DNA of 33,616 bases, from the NCBI GenBank assembly GCA_006514895.1, contig VDMG01000153.1, forward strand, positions 1 to 33,616, in the 5' to 3' direction. Positions 10,548 to 20,152 of the stretch are shown one piece after another. The stretch comes from Beijerinckiaceae bacterium (GTDB lineage Bacteria; Pseudomonadota; Alphaproteobacteria; Rhizobiales; Beijerinckiaceae). How positions within the stretch are numbered: position 1 is the first letter of the stretch; every line of letters starts with the position of its first letter. The notes beneath the pieces were generated by a model, which had not been told where the DNA came from, did no database searches, and saw only the letters and a program-made list of their open reading frames with translations. Position numbers and translations under genes: made by a program.

Positions 10548-10553
10548 TATAAT
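10548..10553 (+). promoter_or_regulatory. candidate -10 box (TATAAT) for the Lrp/AsnC-type regulator
   Basis: Perfect TATAAT 40 bp upstream of the ORF start, in the divergent hppD/regulator intergenic region; no clear -35. Confidence 0.35.
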
Positions 10554-10593
10554 GAACTGGTTTCCGCATACACATGCACGGATCATGTAAGAA

Positions 10594-11091
10594 ATGCCAA
10601 GTTCGCAAGAGATTGACGCACTCGACCAGTTCGACCTCAAGCTCCTTGCCGCGCTCGAGGCAGACGGGGGCCTCACCAATTCCGAGCTTGCCGAAAAGGT
10701 CGGCCTTTCCGCCTCGCAATGTTCCCGCCGCCGGATCAGACTGGAGGAAAGCGGCGTCATCGAAGGCTATTCCGCACGTCTGAACGCTGCGCGGCTGGGA
10801 ATTGGCCTGCTCGCCCTGGTCCAAGTCAGCATGACCCTTCATTCCAAGGAGAATGCGAAAAAGTTCACCGACTTCGTAAACGCTGTCGACGAGATCCAGG
10901 AGGCCTACGCGCTGACGGGGGACGCGGATTATCTCTTAAAAGTGGTGGTGCCGGACTTAAAGGACCTGTCCCGGATCATCAATGATTTGATCCTGCCGCA
11001 TGCAAGCGTATCGCATGTCAAATCCTCGATCGTGTTGACGACGCTCAAGGACAGTCATCGCCTGCCGCTCAGCGCCAGATCCCGCGCGTGA
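10594..11091 (+). CDS. Lrp/AsnC family transcriptional regulator
   Basis: 165 aa: LDQFDLKLLAALEADGGLTNSELAEKVGLSASQCSRRRIRLEESGVIEGYSARLN (AsnC-type HTH) plus RAM-like ALTGDADYLLKVVVPDL. Confidence 0.92.
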   Translation: MPSSQEIDALDQFDLKLLAALEADGGLTNSELAEKVGLSASQCSRRRIRLEESGVIEGYSARLNAARLGIGLLALVQVSMTLHSKENAKKFTDFVNAVDEIQEAYALTGDADYLLKVVVPDLKDLSRIINDLILPHASVSHVKSSIVLTTLKDSHRLPLSARSRA

Positions 11092-11775
11092 TCACGTCCG
11101 TCCGGCAATCAAAAGCTCGGCGCCCGTAATCGCTTTGGCATCGCTGGACAAAAGAAACAAAATGGCTTTGGCGATGTCTTCCGGCTTCACCCAGCGGGAA
11201 AAATCGGCCTTTGGCATATCCGCGCGGTTACGAGGCGTATCGATGATCGTCGGTAAAATCGCATTCACGCGGACACCCGCGTTTTTCTCTTCTTCGGCGA
11301 GGCTTTCAGTCAGCCGCAGCACGCCCGCCTTCGAGGCCGCATAGGCACCCATTCCCGCCCCGGCCTTTTTCGCGGGAGCCGAAGCGACATTGACGATCGC
11401 GCCTTGCGACGCGCGCAAATAGGGCAGGGCTGCCTTGGTTGCCGTAGCGGCGGTCAGGAGATTCATCGCGAATTGGTCAGTCCATCCCGTGAGGTCGCCA
11501 TCGCCGAGGGTTTGCCAGCGAAAGCCGCCCGCGACGTTGGCGAGGCCGTCGATCTTGCCGAAGCGCACGGCCACAGTATCAATGGCTTGCCTGACCGCTG
11601 CGAAATCCGCGAGATCCACCCCGCCAAGCACCAGAAGCCTTTCCTGCTCAGCGATTTTGCTCTTTTGTTCCCGGCCGGGGAGGGCAACATAGGCTCCGGC
11701 CGCGAGCGCCGCTTCCGCGACTGCGTGGCCGAGCACGCCGAAGCCGCCGGTGACAACCACAACCTTGTCCCGCAT
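11092..11775 (-). CDS. short-chain dehydrogenase/reductase
   Basis: Start MRDKVVVVTGGFGVLGHAVAEAAL at 11775; TGxxxxxG motif, NVAGG, YAASK catalytic motif. Confidence 0.88.
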   Translation of the reverse strand: MRDKVVVVTGGFGVLGHAVAEAALAAGAYVALPGREQKSKIAEQERLLVLGGVDLADFAAVRQAIDTVAVRFGKIDGLANVAGGFRWQTLGDGDLTGWTDQFAMNLLTAATATKAALPYLRASQGAIVNVASAPAKKAGAGMGAYAASKAGVLRLTESLAEEEKNAGVRVNAILPTIIDTPRNRADMPKADFSRWVKPEDIAKAILFLLSSDAKAITGAELLIAGRT

Positions 11776-11806
11776 GACGCTCGTCCTCCCAGCTGATTGC
11801 GTGCGG

Positions 11807-12703
11807 CTAAGCGGCACCTTGCCGCAAGCGGCCGCCGCTCCTCGCGTAGTCCTGCGTGCCCCGTGTAAAAACTCTATCGCTTGGTTCGATCGCCGCAATC
11901 GGAATGTCAGGCATCTTCGAGATTTTGGCGTAGAGGGGACCGAAATCCGTCCCGGTCGTGACACCGAGCAAATAGTGCAAAGAGGGAATGACGAAATAGA
12001 CCTGCTGAAAATCGTCGATGCGGTAAAGCGTCCGCATCACCCTTTCCAAATCGAACCCGAGGCGGTTCGGCGAATCGGGGGCAAGCGCGAAAATCGTTTC
12101 CGTTCTCGACGACACAATGCCCGCGCCATAGATCCGCAAGCCCTCGTGCGTTTCCAAGAGCCCAAACTCGACCGTGTACCAATAGAGCCTTGCGAGATTG
12201 TCGAGGCGCCCGAGCGCAAGCGCGCGAACCCCGCCCTTTCCGTAGGCCTGCATGTAATCGGCGAAGATCGGATCGGTCAGCATCGGCACATGGCCGAACA
12301 CATCATGAAAAATGTCCGGCTCCTGCAAATAATCGAGTTCGTCTGCGCCGCGGATGAAATTGGCGGCCGGAAACCGCCGGTTGGCGAGATGTTCGAAAAA
12401 CACCGCATCGGGCACGAGGCCGGGCACCGCCACGATCCGCCACCCCGTGAGGCCCGAGAGCTTTTCGTTCAACTGCCGGAAATCGGGGATGCCTTGGCCG
12501 TGCAGATCCAGCGCGTCGAGCCCATGCAGAAAAGCATCGCAGGCACGTCCCGGCAATATGTCCGCCTGGCGTTCATAGAGCGTCGTCCACGTCCGATGCT
12601 CGGCCTCGCTATAACGCTCGTATCCTTGAGGAATCGTCCAGTCGGGGTCGGCGCCTTTGGGGAGGCCCGTTTGCGGGTGATCCGTTCGCTCAACAACGCC
12701 CAT
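11807..12703 (-). CDS. phhA: phenylalanine 4-monooxygenase
   Basis: Start MGVVERTDHPQTGLPKGADPDWTIPQGY at 12703; DIFHDVFGHVPML iron-binding motif and YWYTVEFGL are diagnostic. Confidence 0.95.
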   Translation of the reverse strand: MGVVERTDHPQTGLPKGADPDWTIPQGYERYSEAEHRTWTTLYERQADILPGRACDAFLHGLDALDLHGQGIPDFRQLNEKLSGLTGWRIVAVPGLVPDAVFFEHLANRRFPAANFIRGADELDYLQEPDIFHDVFGHVPMLTDPIFADYMQAYGKGGVRALALGRLDNLARLYWYTVEFGLLETHEGLRIYGAGIVSSRTETIFALAPDSPNRLGFDLERVMRTLYRIDDFQQVYFVIPSLHYLLGVTTGTDFGPLYAKISKMPDIPIAAIEPSDRVFTRGTQDYARSGGRLRQGAA

Positions 12704-12827
12704 CGCCTTTGTCCTTTTGCGGGCTCCCCTTAGAAATATGGCGGCAACAGGCCGATTGCCAGTCCCGGCGGTCCGTGCCCGCAAGCTGGTCGCGGACTGG
12801 CCAAAGCGTCAGCCCAACATCTAAGTG

Positions 12828-13823
12828 TCAGTCCAAAACATTATATTTCTTGAACCAGGCCTGCATTGTCATCCAGGCGTCTTGCGCCGCCTCCGCGCGA
12901 TAGCTTTGCCGGTAATCGGCGAAGAAACCGTGCGGCGCGCCCGGATAGATCTTGAACTTCGCGGTTTTTCCGGCTGACTCTAACCTTTCCTTCATTGCCT
13001 CGACCTGATCGGGCGTAATGCTCGTGTCCTCGGCGCCGTAGAGACCAAGCACCGGTGCCTTGATCTCGGTTGCAAGGTCAAAGGCGTTCTTCGGCATGGC
13101 GATGCTCGGGGGATCCATGAGGGGGCCGTAAAAGGCAACACCCGCCTTGAGGCCGGCGTTATGCGTCGCATAGAGCCACACGGTCCGGCCACCCCGGCAA
13201 AAGCCAATGATCCCAAGCCGGTCCGTATCTCCCCCTTGCGACTTGGCCCAAACGACGGTCGCATCGAGATCGGAAAAAAGCTCGCGGTCTGGCTTGCTGT
13301 TGACCAAAGGCATCAGTTGCGACGGTTCGGTGATCTTAGTGAGATCGCCGAGACGGAAGTAATAATCGGGTGCCACTGCGAAAGCGCCAAGCTTGCCGAG
13401 CCGCCGCGTCACATCCTTGATGTACTCATGCAGGCCGAACACCTCCATGGCGACGAGGATGACCGGCGGCTTTTCCACGCTCTGAGGCTTGGCATAATAG
13501 GCCGGCATTTGGCCGCCGGACACTTTCACTTTTGCCGCGCCGGCGGAAAGTCCATCCGTGCCGGTTTTAATCGCTTGGGCGCGAACGGGGCCGGCTGCAA
13601 GCGTATAGCCCATCGCGGCGGCGGCGGCACTCGTCAGACAATCGCGGCGCGAGACGGCCACCCTGGCCTGCAACTCGTTTTCTTGCATCGATGTTTCGAA
13701 ACCCATGCGCTCGCTCCCTTGCATCGCGGTCGTGGCCACCGCAATTGTAATTCCCGAATGCTTCATCCGATCCATCCGGTGGATCATTTCGTTTAGCGGT
13801 GCTTCAGTTGATCGCGGACGCAA
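12828..13823 (-). CDS. dienelactone hydrolase family protein, probably exported
   Basis: IIGFCRGGRTVWLYA nucleophile elbow (G-x-C-x-G) and PGAPHGFFADYR; N-terminal RRDCLTSAAAAAMGYTLAAGPVRAQ resembles an export signal. Exact start uncertain. Confidence 0.8.
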   Translation of the reverse strand: MRPRSTEAPLNEMIHRMDRMKHSGITIAVATTAMQGSERMGFETSMQENELQARVAVSRRDCLTSAAAAAMGYTLAAGPVRAQAIKTGTDGLSAGAAKVKVSGGQMPAYYAKPQSVEKPPVILVAMEVFGLHEYIKDVTRRLGKLGAFAVAPDYYFRLGDLTKITEPSQLMPLVNSKPDRELFSDLDATVVWAKSQGGDTDRLGIIGFCRGGRTVWLYATHNAGLKAGVAFYGPLMDPPSIAMPKNAFDLATEIKAPVLGLYGAEDTSITPDQVEAMKERLESAGKTAKFKIYPGAPHGFFADYRQSYRAEAAQDAWMTMQAWFKKYNVLD

Positions 13824-13995
13824 TGGGTGTCAGCGTGCGCGTAACCGATTAAGCCGGATTCATCGGCTGGGCCTCGATGGCGCTGCCCATATCGTCAACG
13901 TCAGCGACCCTTAGATCCCCGCGGCCCGGCAGTATTTCGCTGAACGATTTCAGCTAGCTTTCGCTTCCTGCAAAATCGCCGTTATCTGACTCCGT

Positions 13996-14580
13996 CTAGA
14001 TTTCGGCTTCCGCATAAAGCTCGTGTCGCGGCATCACTCTAGGGTAAGGTCGGGACGCCCAAAGCAGAAAAAGGGACATTCGACGATTTTTAACTAAAGA
14101 ATCGAAAAAGCAATTTTTCATCTCCTCAGGCACCGCAACATCTGAGGAAGATAAATCATTCACAACTCTAGGCATTATTTTCTCGATCCTGACTATTTCC
14201 TTATCGCTATTGATGTGATAAATGCAATAGTTTGCTGATCTAATTAATTCTTCAAGCGCTTTTATTCTCGCTTCTCGAAAGTTTATTATTTTTTCATAAA
14301 GCTGTTCGTTTGTTATCACAAGATAATTATTTAGCACTTCGAATATTATAAATGGACGATATTTCTTTATTGAAACTTTTAGGCCGTGTAATACTTCAAA
14401 CTCTGCACCCTCAACATCAATCTTTATTAACGCCATCGATGAAATTTTCAATCTACAAATTACATCGTCTCCGCGAGCAGCGTATATTTGTATTATTACT
14501 CGGTATATATCATCTAAGAACTCTTCGTGTTTCGATGTTGTTGCTAATAAATTCTGGAGAAAGATACGCCCTATGATCAC
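13996..14580 (-). pseudogene. FkbM-family methyltransferase, C-terminal remnant
   Basis: MALIKIDVEGAEFEVLHGLKVSIKKYRPFIIFEVLN is the FkbM signature; the N-terminal half is absent or out of frame upstream. Strikingly AT-rich. Confidence 0.6.
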
Positions 14581-14919
14581 CTATCTGCATCTTTCTTATC
14601 AAAAAGATTCTTATGGCTTTTTAAACAAGCTCCATTTTCCTCCTGCTTTTATTAGGCATACATTGCCATGGCTCAGGCGCGGTCGCCGGATGATGATGGC
14701 CATAGTGAGGATGAATTTCCCGTCTTCGGCGGATTTTGGCAACGTCAGTTCCTCCTCAAGGGATTCCCGCACTCCGAAGTTGCCTCAACGCCGTGCTGTG
14801 AGTGTCATTTCCGCCTCGCCACTTCCGCCTCCGGCCCCTAACCCCAGTTAGCCCCCCGGCTCGCGGCAAAAGGCGGCGACCCGGATAGGACCTTACATTA
14901 TTGTTTTCACAGTGAAATA

Positions 14920-16410
14920 TTAGGTCAGTTCACGGGAGACCGGAAAACTCATGGCACGCGCAACGGCCATGCGCCACCCCGCGATCAGGCGGTCCCGTTC
15001 GGCGCCGCTCATGCGCGGTTCAAATCTTGCGCCTGGCACCCATGCGGCCGAGATGGCGGCGAAATCTGGGAAAACGCCAAGTGTGAGCCCGGCCAAAAAT
15101 GTGGCGCCTTGCGCGGTTGCCTCGAGCATGTGCGGACGTTCGACGGGAGCCGCGATGATGTCGGCGAGAAACTGACAGAACCAGTCGTTCGCCGCCATAC
15201 CGCCATCGATACGCAGCGTGCGAGGCGGCCCGCCGCCGCTCGTTATAGCCCTCATCAGATCCAGGGTTTGGTAGGCGGCCGATTCCAGCGCGGCGCGGAC
15301 CATATGCGCGGGGCCTGAATCCAATGTAAGGCCGCAGATAAGACCCCTTGCGTCCGGATCCCAATATGGCGCGCCGAGACCGGCGAAGGCGGGCACGCAA
15401 TAGACCCCCTCATTGCTGCGAAGCTGCGCTGCCATGGCGCCGGTTTGTGAGACATCCTTGAAGAGTCCGAGCCGGTCGCGCAGCCATGTGAGCGCGGCCC
15501 CTGCGGCGAAGATCGATCCCTCGACCGCGTAGACGGGGCGCCCGCCCGTCCGGTAAGCCAAAGCCGTCAATATCCCTTTAGCGGGCGGTAGCGCCTCTTG
15601 GCCAGTATTGAGCAAGAAAAAGCATCCCGTACCGTAAGTCGCCTTGGCCATGCCGGCGTCAAAACAGGCCTGGCCGATCAGCGCCGCATGCTGGTCGCCC
15701 GCCATGCCCGCGACGGGAATTTGCCTGTCGAAAAGACCGGGCGCGGTGACACCATAAAGAAAGTTGTTGTCATGAACCTCGGGGAGGAGCGCCTCGGGAA
15801 TATCAAACAATTTTAAAAGATCGCCGTCCCAGAGTTGGCGGTGGATGTCGAACAGCATGGTTCGCGATGCGTTGGCCGCGTCGGTCGCGTGAACCGCGCC
15901 TTTGGTCAGATGCCAGAGCAGAAAACTGTCGATGGTGCCGAAGGCGAGTTCGCCGCGTTCGGCCCGCGCCCGCGCGCCCGGAACGTGATCGAGAATCCAA
16001 GCAAGTTTGGTCGCCGAGAAATAAGGATCGAGAAGCAAGCCGGTGCTGGCGCGGACCAGCGCTTCGGCGCCTTCCCGGCGCAGCCGCTCGCACGCGCTCG
16101 CGGTGCGCCGGTCCTGCCAAACGATGGCGGGATAGATGGGCGTGCTGCTCGCGCGCTCCCAAACGAGAGTTGTTTCCCGCTGGTTCGCAATTCCGATCGC
16201 GGCCACCGGCGCATTTGATTTCGCGATGACCTCGCGCGCGGTCTCTAGAACGTCCCGCCAGATTGTCTGCGGATCATGCTCGACCCAGCCAGGTTGCGGA
16301 TAGGATTGCGCAAATTCGCGTTGCACTGCCGCGAGCAGCGTTCCCGAAGAATCGAAGAGGAGGCTCCGCGTCGAGGTCGTGCCCTGGTCGATTGCGAGGA
16401 GATGGCTCAT
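14920..16410 (-). CDS. glpK: glycerol kinase
   Basis: Start MSHLLAIDQGTTSTRSLLFDSSG at 16410; WVEHDP, IANQRETTLVWE, ATYGTGCFFLLNTG, RIDGGMAANDWFCQFLADI motifs of FGGY glycerol kinase. Confidence 0.95.
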   Translation of the reverse strand: MSHLLAIDQGTTSTRSLLFDSSGTLLAAVQREFAQSYPQPGWVEHDPQTIWRDVLETAREVIAKSNAPVAAIGIANQRETTLVWERASSTPIYPAIVWQDRRTASACERLRREGAEALVRASTGLLLDPYFSATKLAWILDHVPGARARAERGELAFGTIDSFLLWHLTKGAVHATDAANASRTMLFDIHRQLWDGDLLKLFDIPEALLPEVHDNNFLYGVTAPGLFDRQIPVAGMAGDQHAALIGQACFDAGMAKATYGTGCFFLLNTGQEALPPAKGILTALAYRTGGRPVYAVEGSIFAAGAALTWLRDRLGLFKDVSQTGAMAAQLRSNEGVYCVPAFAGLGAPYWDPDARGLICGLTLDSGPAHMVRAALESAAYQTLDLMRAITSGGGPPRTLRIDGGMAANDWFCQFLADIIAAPVERPHMLEATAQGATFLAGLTLGVFPDFAAISAAWVPGARFEPRMSGAERDRLIAGWRMAVARAMSFPVSRELT

Positions 16411-16469
16411 GCGGCGGCCCTCCTGGCAGGCACCAACGAAACGAGAAGGCAAACATTATAGCCGGCAGA

Positions 16470-16511
16470 GCATAACGGCGCCAGATTCGATGGAATCTGA
16501 CGCCGCTATGC
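16470..16511. promoter_or_regulatory. 42-bp imperfect palindrome/hairpin upstream of glpK
   Basis: GCATAACGGCGCCAGATTC-GATG-GAATCTGACGCCGCTATGC: 19-bp arms, two mismatches, 4-nt loop, about 60 bp upstream of the glpK start and downstream of the phosphatase pseudogene. Confidence 0.5.
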
Positions 16512-16586
16512 ACTTTAATACGTTAAATGGGGTTTCTTGAAGCCATTCCCGCTTAGCGTGAGACCGCTTTAGAGACGGCCCCGCTC

Positions 16587-18290
16587 CTACTGAATCCCTG
16601 GCAAGACCTGGGTCCCTTCCTGCTGCACGGCGATAAGACGGCTTGGATCGAGACCGAGCAACGCCAAGATCGTGGGCGGCACCTGGGCCGTCTCGACCGG
16701 GCTGTTGACAATTCTGGTTGGCAGCGCAGGATGAGCCACAAGCATTATGACGTTGGTGTCATCGTGAGCGAAGCCGCCATGCTCCGCCAGCTTCTTTTTA
16801 CCGCCGGTATAAATGACTCCAACATTTGGCGCGACGATGATGTCGGGCGTGCGCGAACCTTTAGGCGTCGTCGGATCGCTGAACATCAGGTCCAAGTTGC
16901 GGCCGTAAAAGATTTCGCCGCCGTTGGCGCCGATTGTGGCGGCACTGGCCTCAAGCAATGTCACGTCCTTTAACGTGTCGCTGTGATGTTTGAGCCAAAT
17001 CAACGAGATATCGTCTTCAAGCGCCTGCACCACCGGGCATCCCGGACCAACTCCCGTTGGGCTGAGGATCATTGAAGGGGGCTGGTCCGAGGAATTGTCC
17101 GCCGGAATGCGCAGAACCCGGTTCGGATCGATCGGCGATTTGACCATGTTTCGCGGTAATGATGATCGCGGTTGTCTGGTAAAGCCCCCGTTTCTTTCAG
17201 TTCGGCGACAAATTTGCAAATCGCGTTATCAAAGAATATAATTTCATTGAGCAACGGAGGGGTCGGCGTGCCAACACCGTCCTCATAGCCGCCCGTCTGG
17301 TTGGTGCTATTCTCGATCAGCTTCTCACCGACGCTCACCGCGTGGAAGTTCATGCCGAACACATTCGGTACGGGCTTTGCTGCGGTGCCCTCGTGATTCA
17401 GCCCATCGATCTCGCTGAGGATGGCCTGCACCTTGAGGCTGTACTGGATATTGGCGAAGCGGTCGGTCCAGGCATTGGTCGAGGACACCGCCTTCTGGTC
17501 CGGAAGGGGATCGCAGCCATTGACCTACGTCAAGGAGACCGGAATCGAGTTGATCTCCGAGGCGTAGAAATCGTCACCACCCTTGCCGCTGCGGCCGTCG
17601 ACAAGTTCATAGGATTGATGCTTGTCCGACCAAGCGGTGTACCCGCCAGCCGCCTTCACCACTTCGAACAGCGTGTTCACCCGGATGAATTGATGCGGGT
17701 AAACTGGCGCGCAACAGTTTTTTGGGGTCACGCGGAAGGTAATCCGGATTGATGCCTCCACCGGCGTCGAGCTTGGTCAACTCGATATCGATCTCCTCGT
17801 CGAATCCGACTTGCGTTCCGATGACACTTGGGCACAATCCGGGGCCGCCAACAATCCCGTAAGGCGTCGTCTTCGCGGGCGGCGATAAGGAGCGATCGTA
17901 GCTTACATCGTAGAACGCACCCGTCGAGCGCGGTGAGCCGCCGGTCACCAGGGCTGTCAGACCAGGGAACGAATCGGACGGACGCGTCGAGGTCTGAGTG
18001 AAGGTTGTACCATGCTGACTGAGCCCGGCGAGATTCGGGCAATAGGGTTTGCCCTCATTGAGGCCGGCGATACCGTTGGCGCAGTTCGCAAAATCAAGTG
18101 CGTGCATGCCGTCGATGCTGATCAGCAAGACGCGTTCAACAAGACCATTGTTCGGGCTGTCTGCTCTTGCAGCGGCAGGATGGGCTGCCGCGAATCCCAG
18201 CGCCAGAGCGCCAAGTGAAACGCATGAGAGCCGTTTTCGTGAAACCCGCAATTTCCTCGCCATCGGCTTTTCTCCCTCGCTTGCTTTCAT
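16587..18290 (-). pseudogene. alkaline-phosphatase superfamily / type I phosphodiesterase-nucleotide pyrophosphatase-like, exported, disrupted
   Basis: Fragments 17607..18290, 17525..17761, 17069..17488 and 16587..17219 are consecutive pieces of one protein (VLLISIDGMHALDF... to ...VPPTILALLGLDPSRLIAVQQEGTQVLPGIQ). Interrupted by three frameshifts and a TAG at 17525-17527. Confidence 0.82.
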
Positions 18291-18462
18291 AGGTCTTCCT
18301 CCTCGCCACAGATCTTGGCTGCGCGCGGATGCGGGCCATATACCCGATGGCATGTGACGCTGTTGCGACGGTCAAGGTGGGAGGATTGGCCGTTTTTCGA
18401 GCCGGGCTTGGCTTGGATTTCGCGGGAAGAAAGATTCGATATGCGAACGACGCGACAAGATC

Positions 18463-20010
18463 CTAGAGGGACCTTGTGGAGTCCGGTGCCGTTCTCGTTT
18501 GGCACTTCGCGCGTGCGTCAACATAAGCCGTCACGTTCGTGATTTGCTCGCTGGACATATGCAAGAGGAGCTTCGACCTCCGCCACAAAATATCCTTTGC
18601 GGTAAACGCGAATTCTTGGTCGATCAGATAATCGATCTCGGCTTGGAAGAGCCCGGCGCCAAAACCGGCGCCGAGATCTCCGGCGCTTCGGGCCTTGCCG
18701 AGAATCACTTCCGTCCGGGTTCCATAGCCGCGCGCGAGGCGGGTCGCGGTCGCGGCGTCGAGCCAAGGATATTTGGTTTTAAGCGCGCTCAAAAACCGGT
18801 CGAAATCGCCACCCTGCATTTCGCCGCCGGGCAGCGGCGCCGCCGCAGTCCAGGGCTTTCCGCGCGGCGGCTGTAGAAGCGGCGCGAGCTTCTCGATCAC
18901 ATCTTCCGCCAAGCGGCGATAGGTGGTGATCTTGCCGCCGAAAACCGAGAGAAGCGGGGCCTGCCCCGGCGGCGCGTCGAGATCGAGAACGTAATCGCGC
19001 GTCGCGGCGGAGGCATTTTTCGCTCCGTCGTCATAGAGCGGCCGCACACCGGAAAAACTCTCGACCACATCGCCCGGGCAAAGGGACTTGCGGAAATAAC
19101 GCGACACAGCGGCGCAAAGATAAGAGATTTCTTCAGCGTTTATGTGAGCCGTCAAAGGATCTCCCGCAAAAGATATCTCGGTCGTGCCAATGAGCGAAAA
19201 ATCTGTTTCATAAGGCATCACGAAGATAATGCGGCGGTCTTCGTTTTGCAGGACATAGCTTTGCTCTCCCTCATAAAGGCGGGGGACGATGATGTGGCTT
19301 CCCCTGACGAGACGGAGTTTTTTGCCCGTATCGCGGCCGCTTACGCTTCCTAGCACCTCGGCCACCCAAGGTCCCGCCGCATTGACGAGCGAGCGCGCCG
19401 TCACCGTCATTGAAGTTGCGTGACGCAAGTCGAGGAGCGTTGCTTGCCAGAGATCTGCTTGCCGCCGCGCGGAAACGCAGCGCGTTCTGGTGCGGATTGA
19501 GGCGCCATGTTCGCGGGCATCGACGGCGTTCAGCACCACAAGCCTCGTATCATCCACGCGGCAATCCGAATAAGCAAAGCCCGTCGTAAATTGCTCCTTG
19601 AGCGGTGCACCCTCCTTGGCCGTCCGCAAATCGATGCGGCGGGAGCGGTCCAAGCTCTTGCGTGGAGCGAGCCAATCGTAAAGGAAGAGGCCAGCCTCGA
19701 TCACGAAAGCGGGGCGCAATCCCTTGTCGTGCGGCAGGATGAAACGCGCCGGCCAGACGAGGTGCGGCGCGATGCCAAGCAGGGCTTCCCGCTCTCTCAG
19801 GGCCTCCCGAACGAAGCAAAACTTGTAATATTCAAGATAACGCAGGCCGCCATGAATGAGCTTGCTCGACGCCGCCGACGTCGCGCTGGCAAGATCGCCC
19901 TGCTCGCAGAGCATCGCCTTCAGGCCGCGTCCGGCTGCATCGCGCGCGATCCCGGCTCCATTGACGCCGCCGCCGATGACGAGGAGATCGACGTTTGCTT
20001 CCGTTTTCAT
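18463..20010 (-). CDS. glpD: aerobic glycerol-3-phosphate dehydrogenase
   Basis: Start MKTEANVDLLVIGGGVNGAGIARDAAGRG at 20010; FAD-binding GGGVNGAG, SSKLIHGGLRYLEYYKF, DILWRRSKLLLHM. Confidence 0.95.
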   Translation of the reverse strand: MKTEANVDLLVIGGGVNGAGIARDAAGRGLKAMLCEQGDLASATSAASSKLIHGGLRYLEYYKFCFVREALREREALLGIAPHLVWPARFILPHDKGLRPAFVIEAGLFLYDWLAPRKSLDRSRRIDLRTAKEGAPLKEQFTTGFAYSDCRVDDTRLVVLNAVDAREHGASIRTRTRCVSARRQADLWQATLLDLRHATSMTVTARSLVNAAGPWVAEVLGSVSGRDTGKKLRLVRGSHIIVPRLYEGEQSYVLQNEDRRIIFVMPYETDFSLIGTTEISFAGDPLTAHINAEEISYLCAAVSRYFRKSLCPGDVVESFSGVRPLYDDGAKNASAATRDYVLDLDAPPGQAPLLSVFGGKITTYRRLAEDVIEKLAPLLQPPRGKPWTAAAPLPGGEMQGGDFDRFLSALKTKYPWLDAATATRLARGYGTRTEVILGKARSAGDLGAGFGAGLFQAEIDYLIDQEFAFTAKDILWRRSKLLLHMSSEQITNVTAYVDARAKCQTRTAPDSTRSL

Positions 20011-20152
20011 CAGAAGGCCAAGGGCATGCAGATGCGGCCTTGTCAACCGCCGACTCGCGAATTTATTGGCCAAAAATACCAAATTTTCGCACGATCGCAC
20101 GCCTCTCAAGGGCGAAAGACGTTTGAGGGCTTGCGTACTCAGACGCTAAAAT

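Noticed and set aside
14903-14919. TTTTCACAGTGAAATA near the glpK 3' end as a second parS
   Set aside because: Lacks the CACGTG centre and has odd symmetry (TTTCAC-A-GTGAAA); more likely a weak hairpin.
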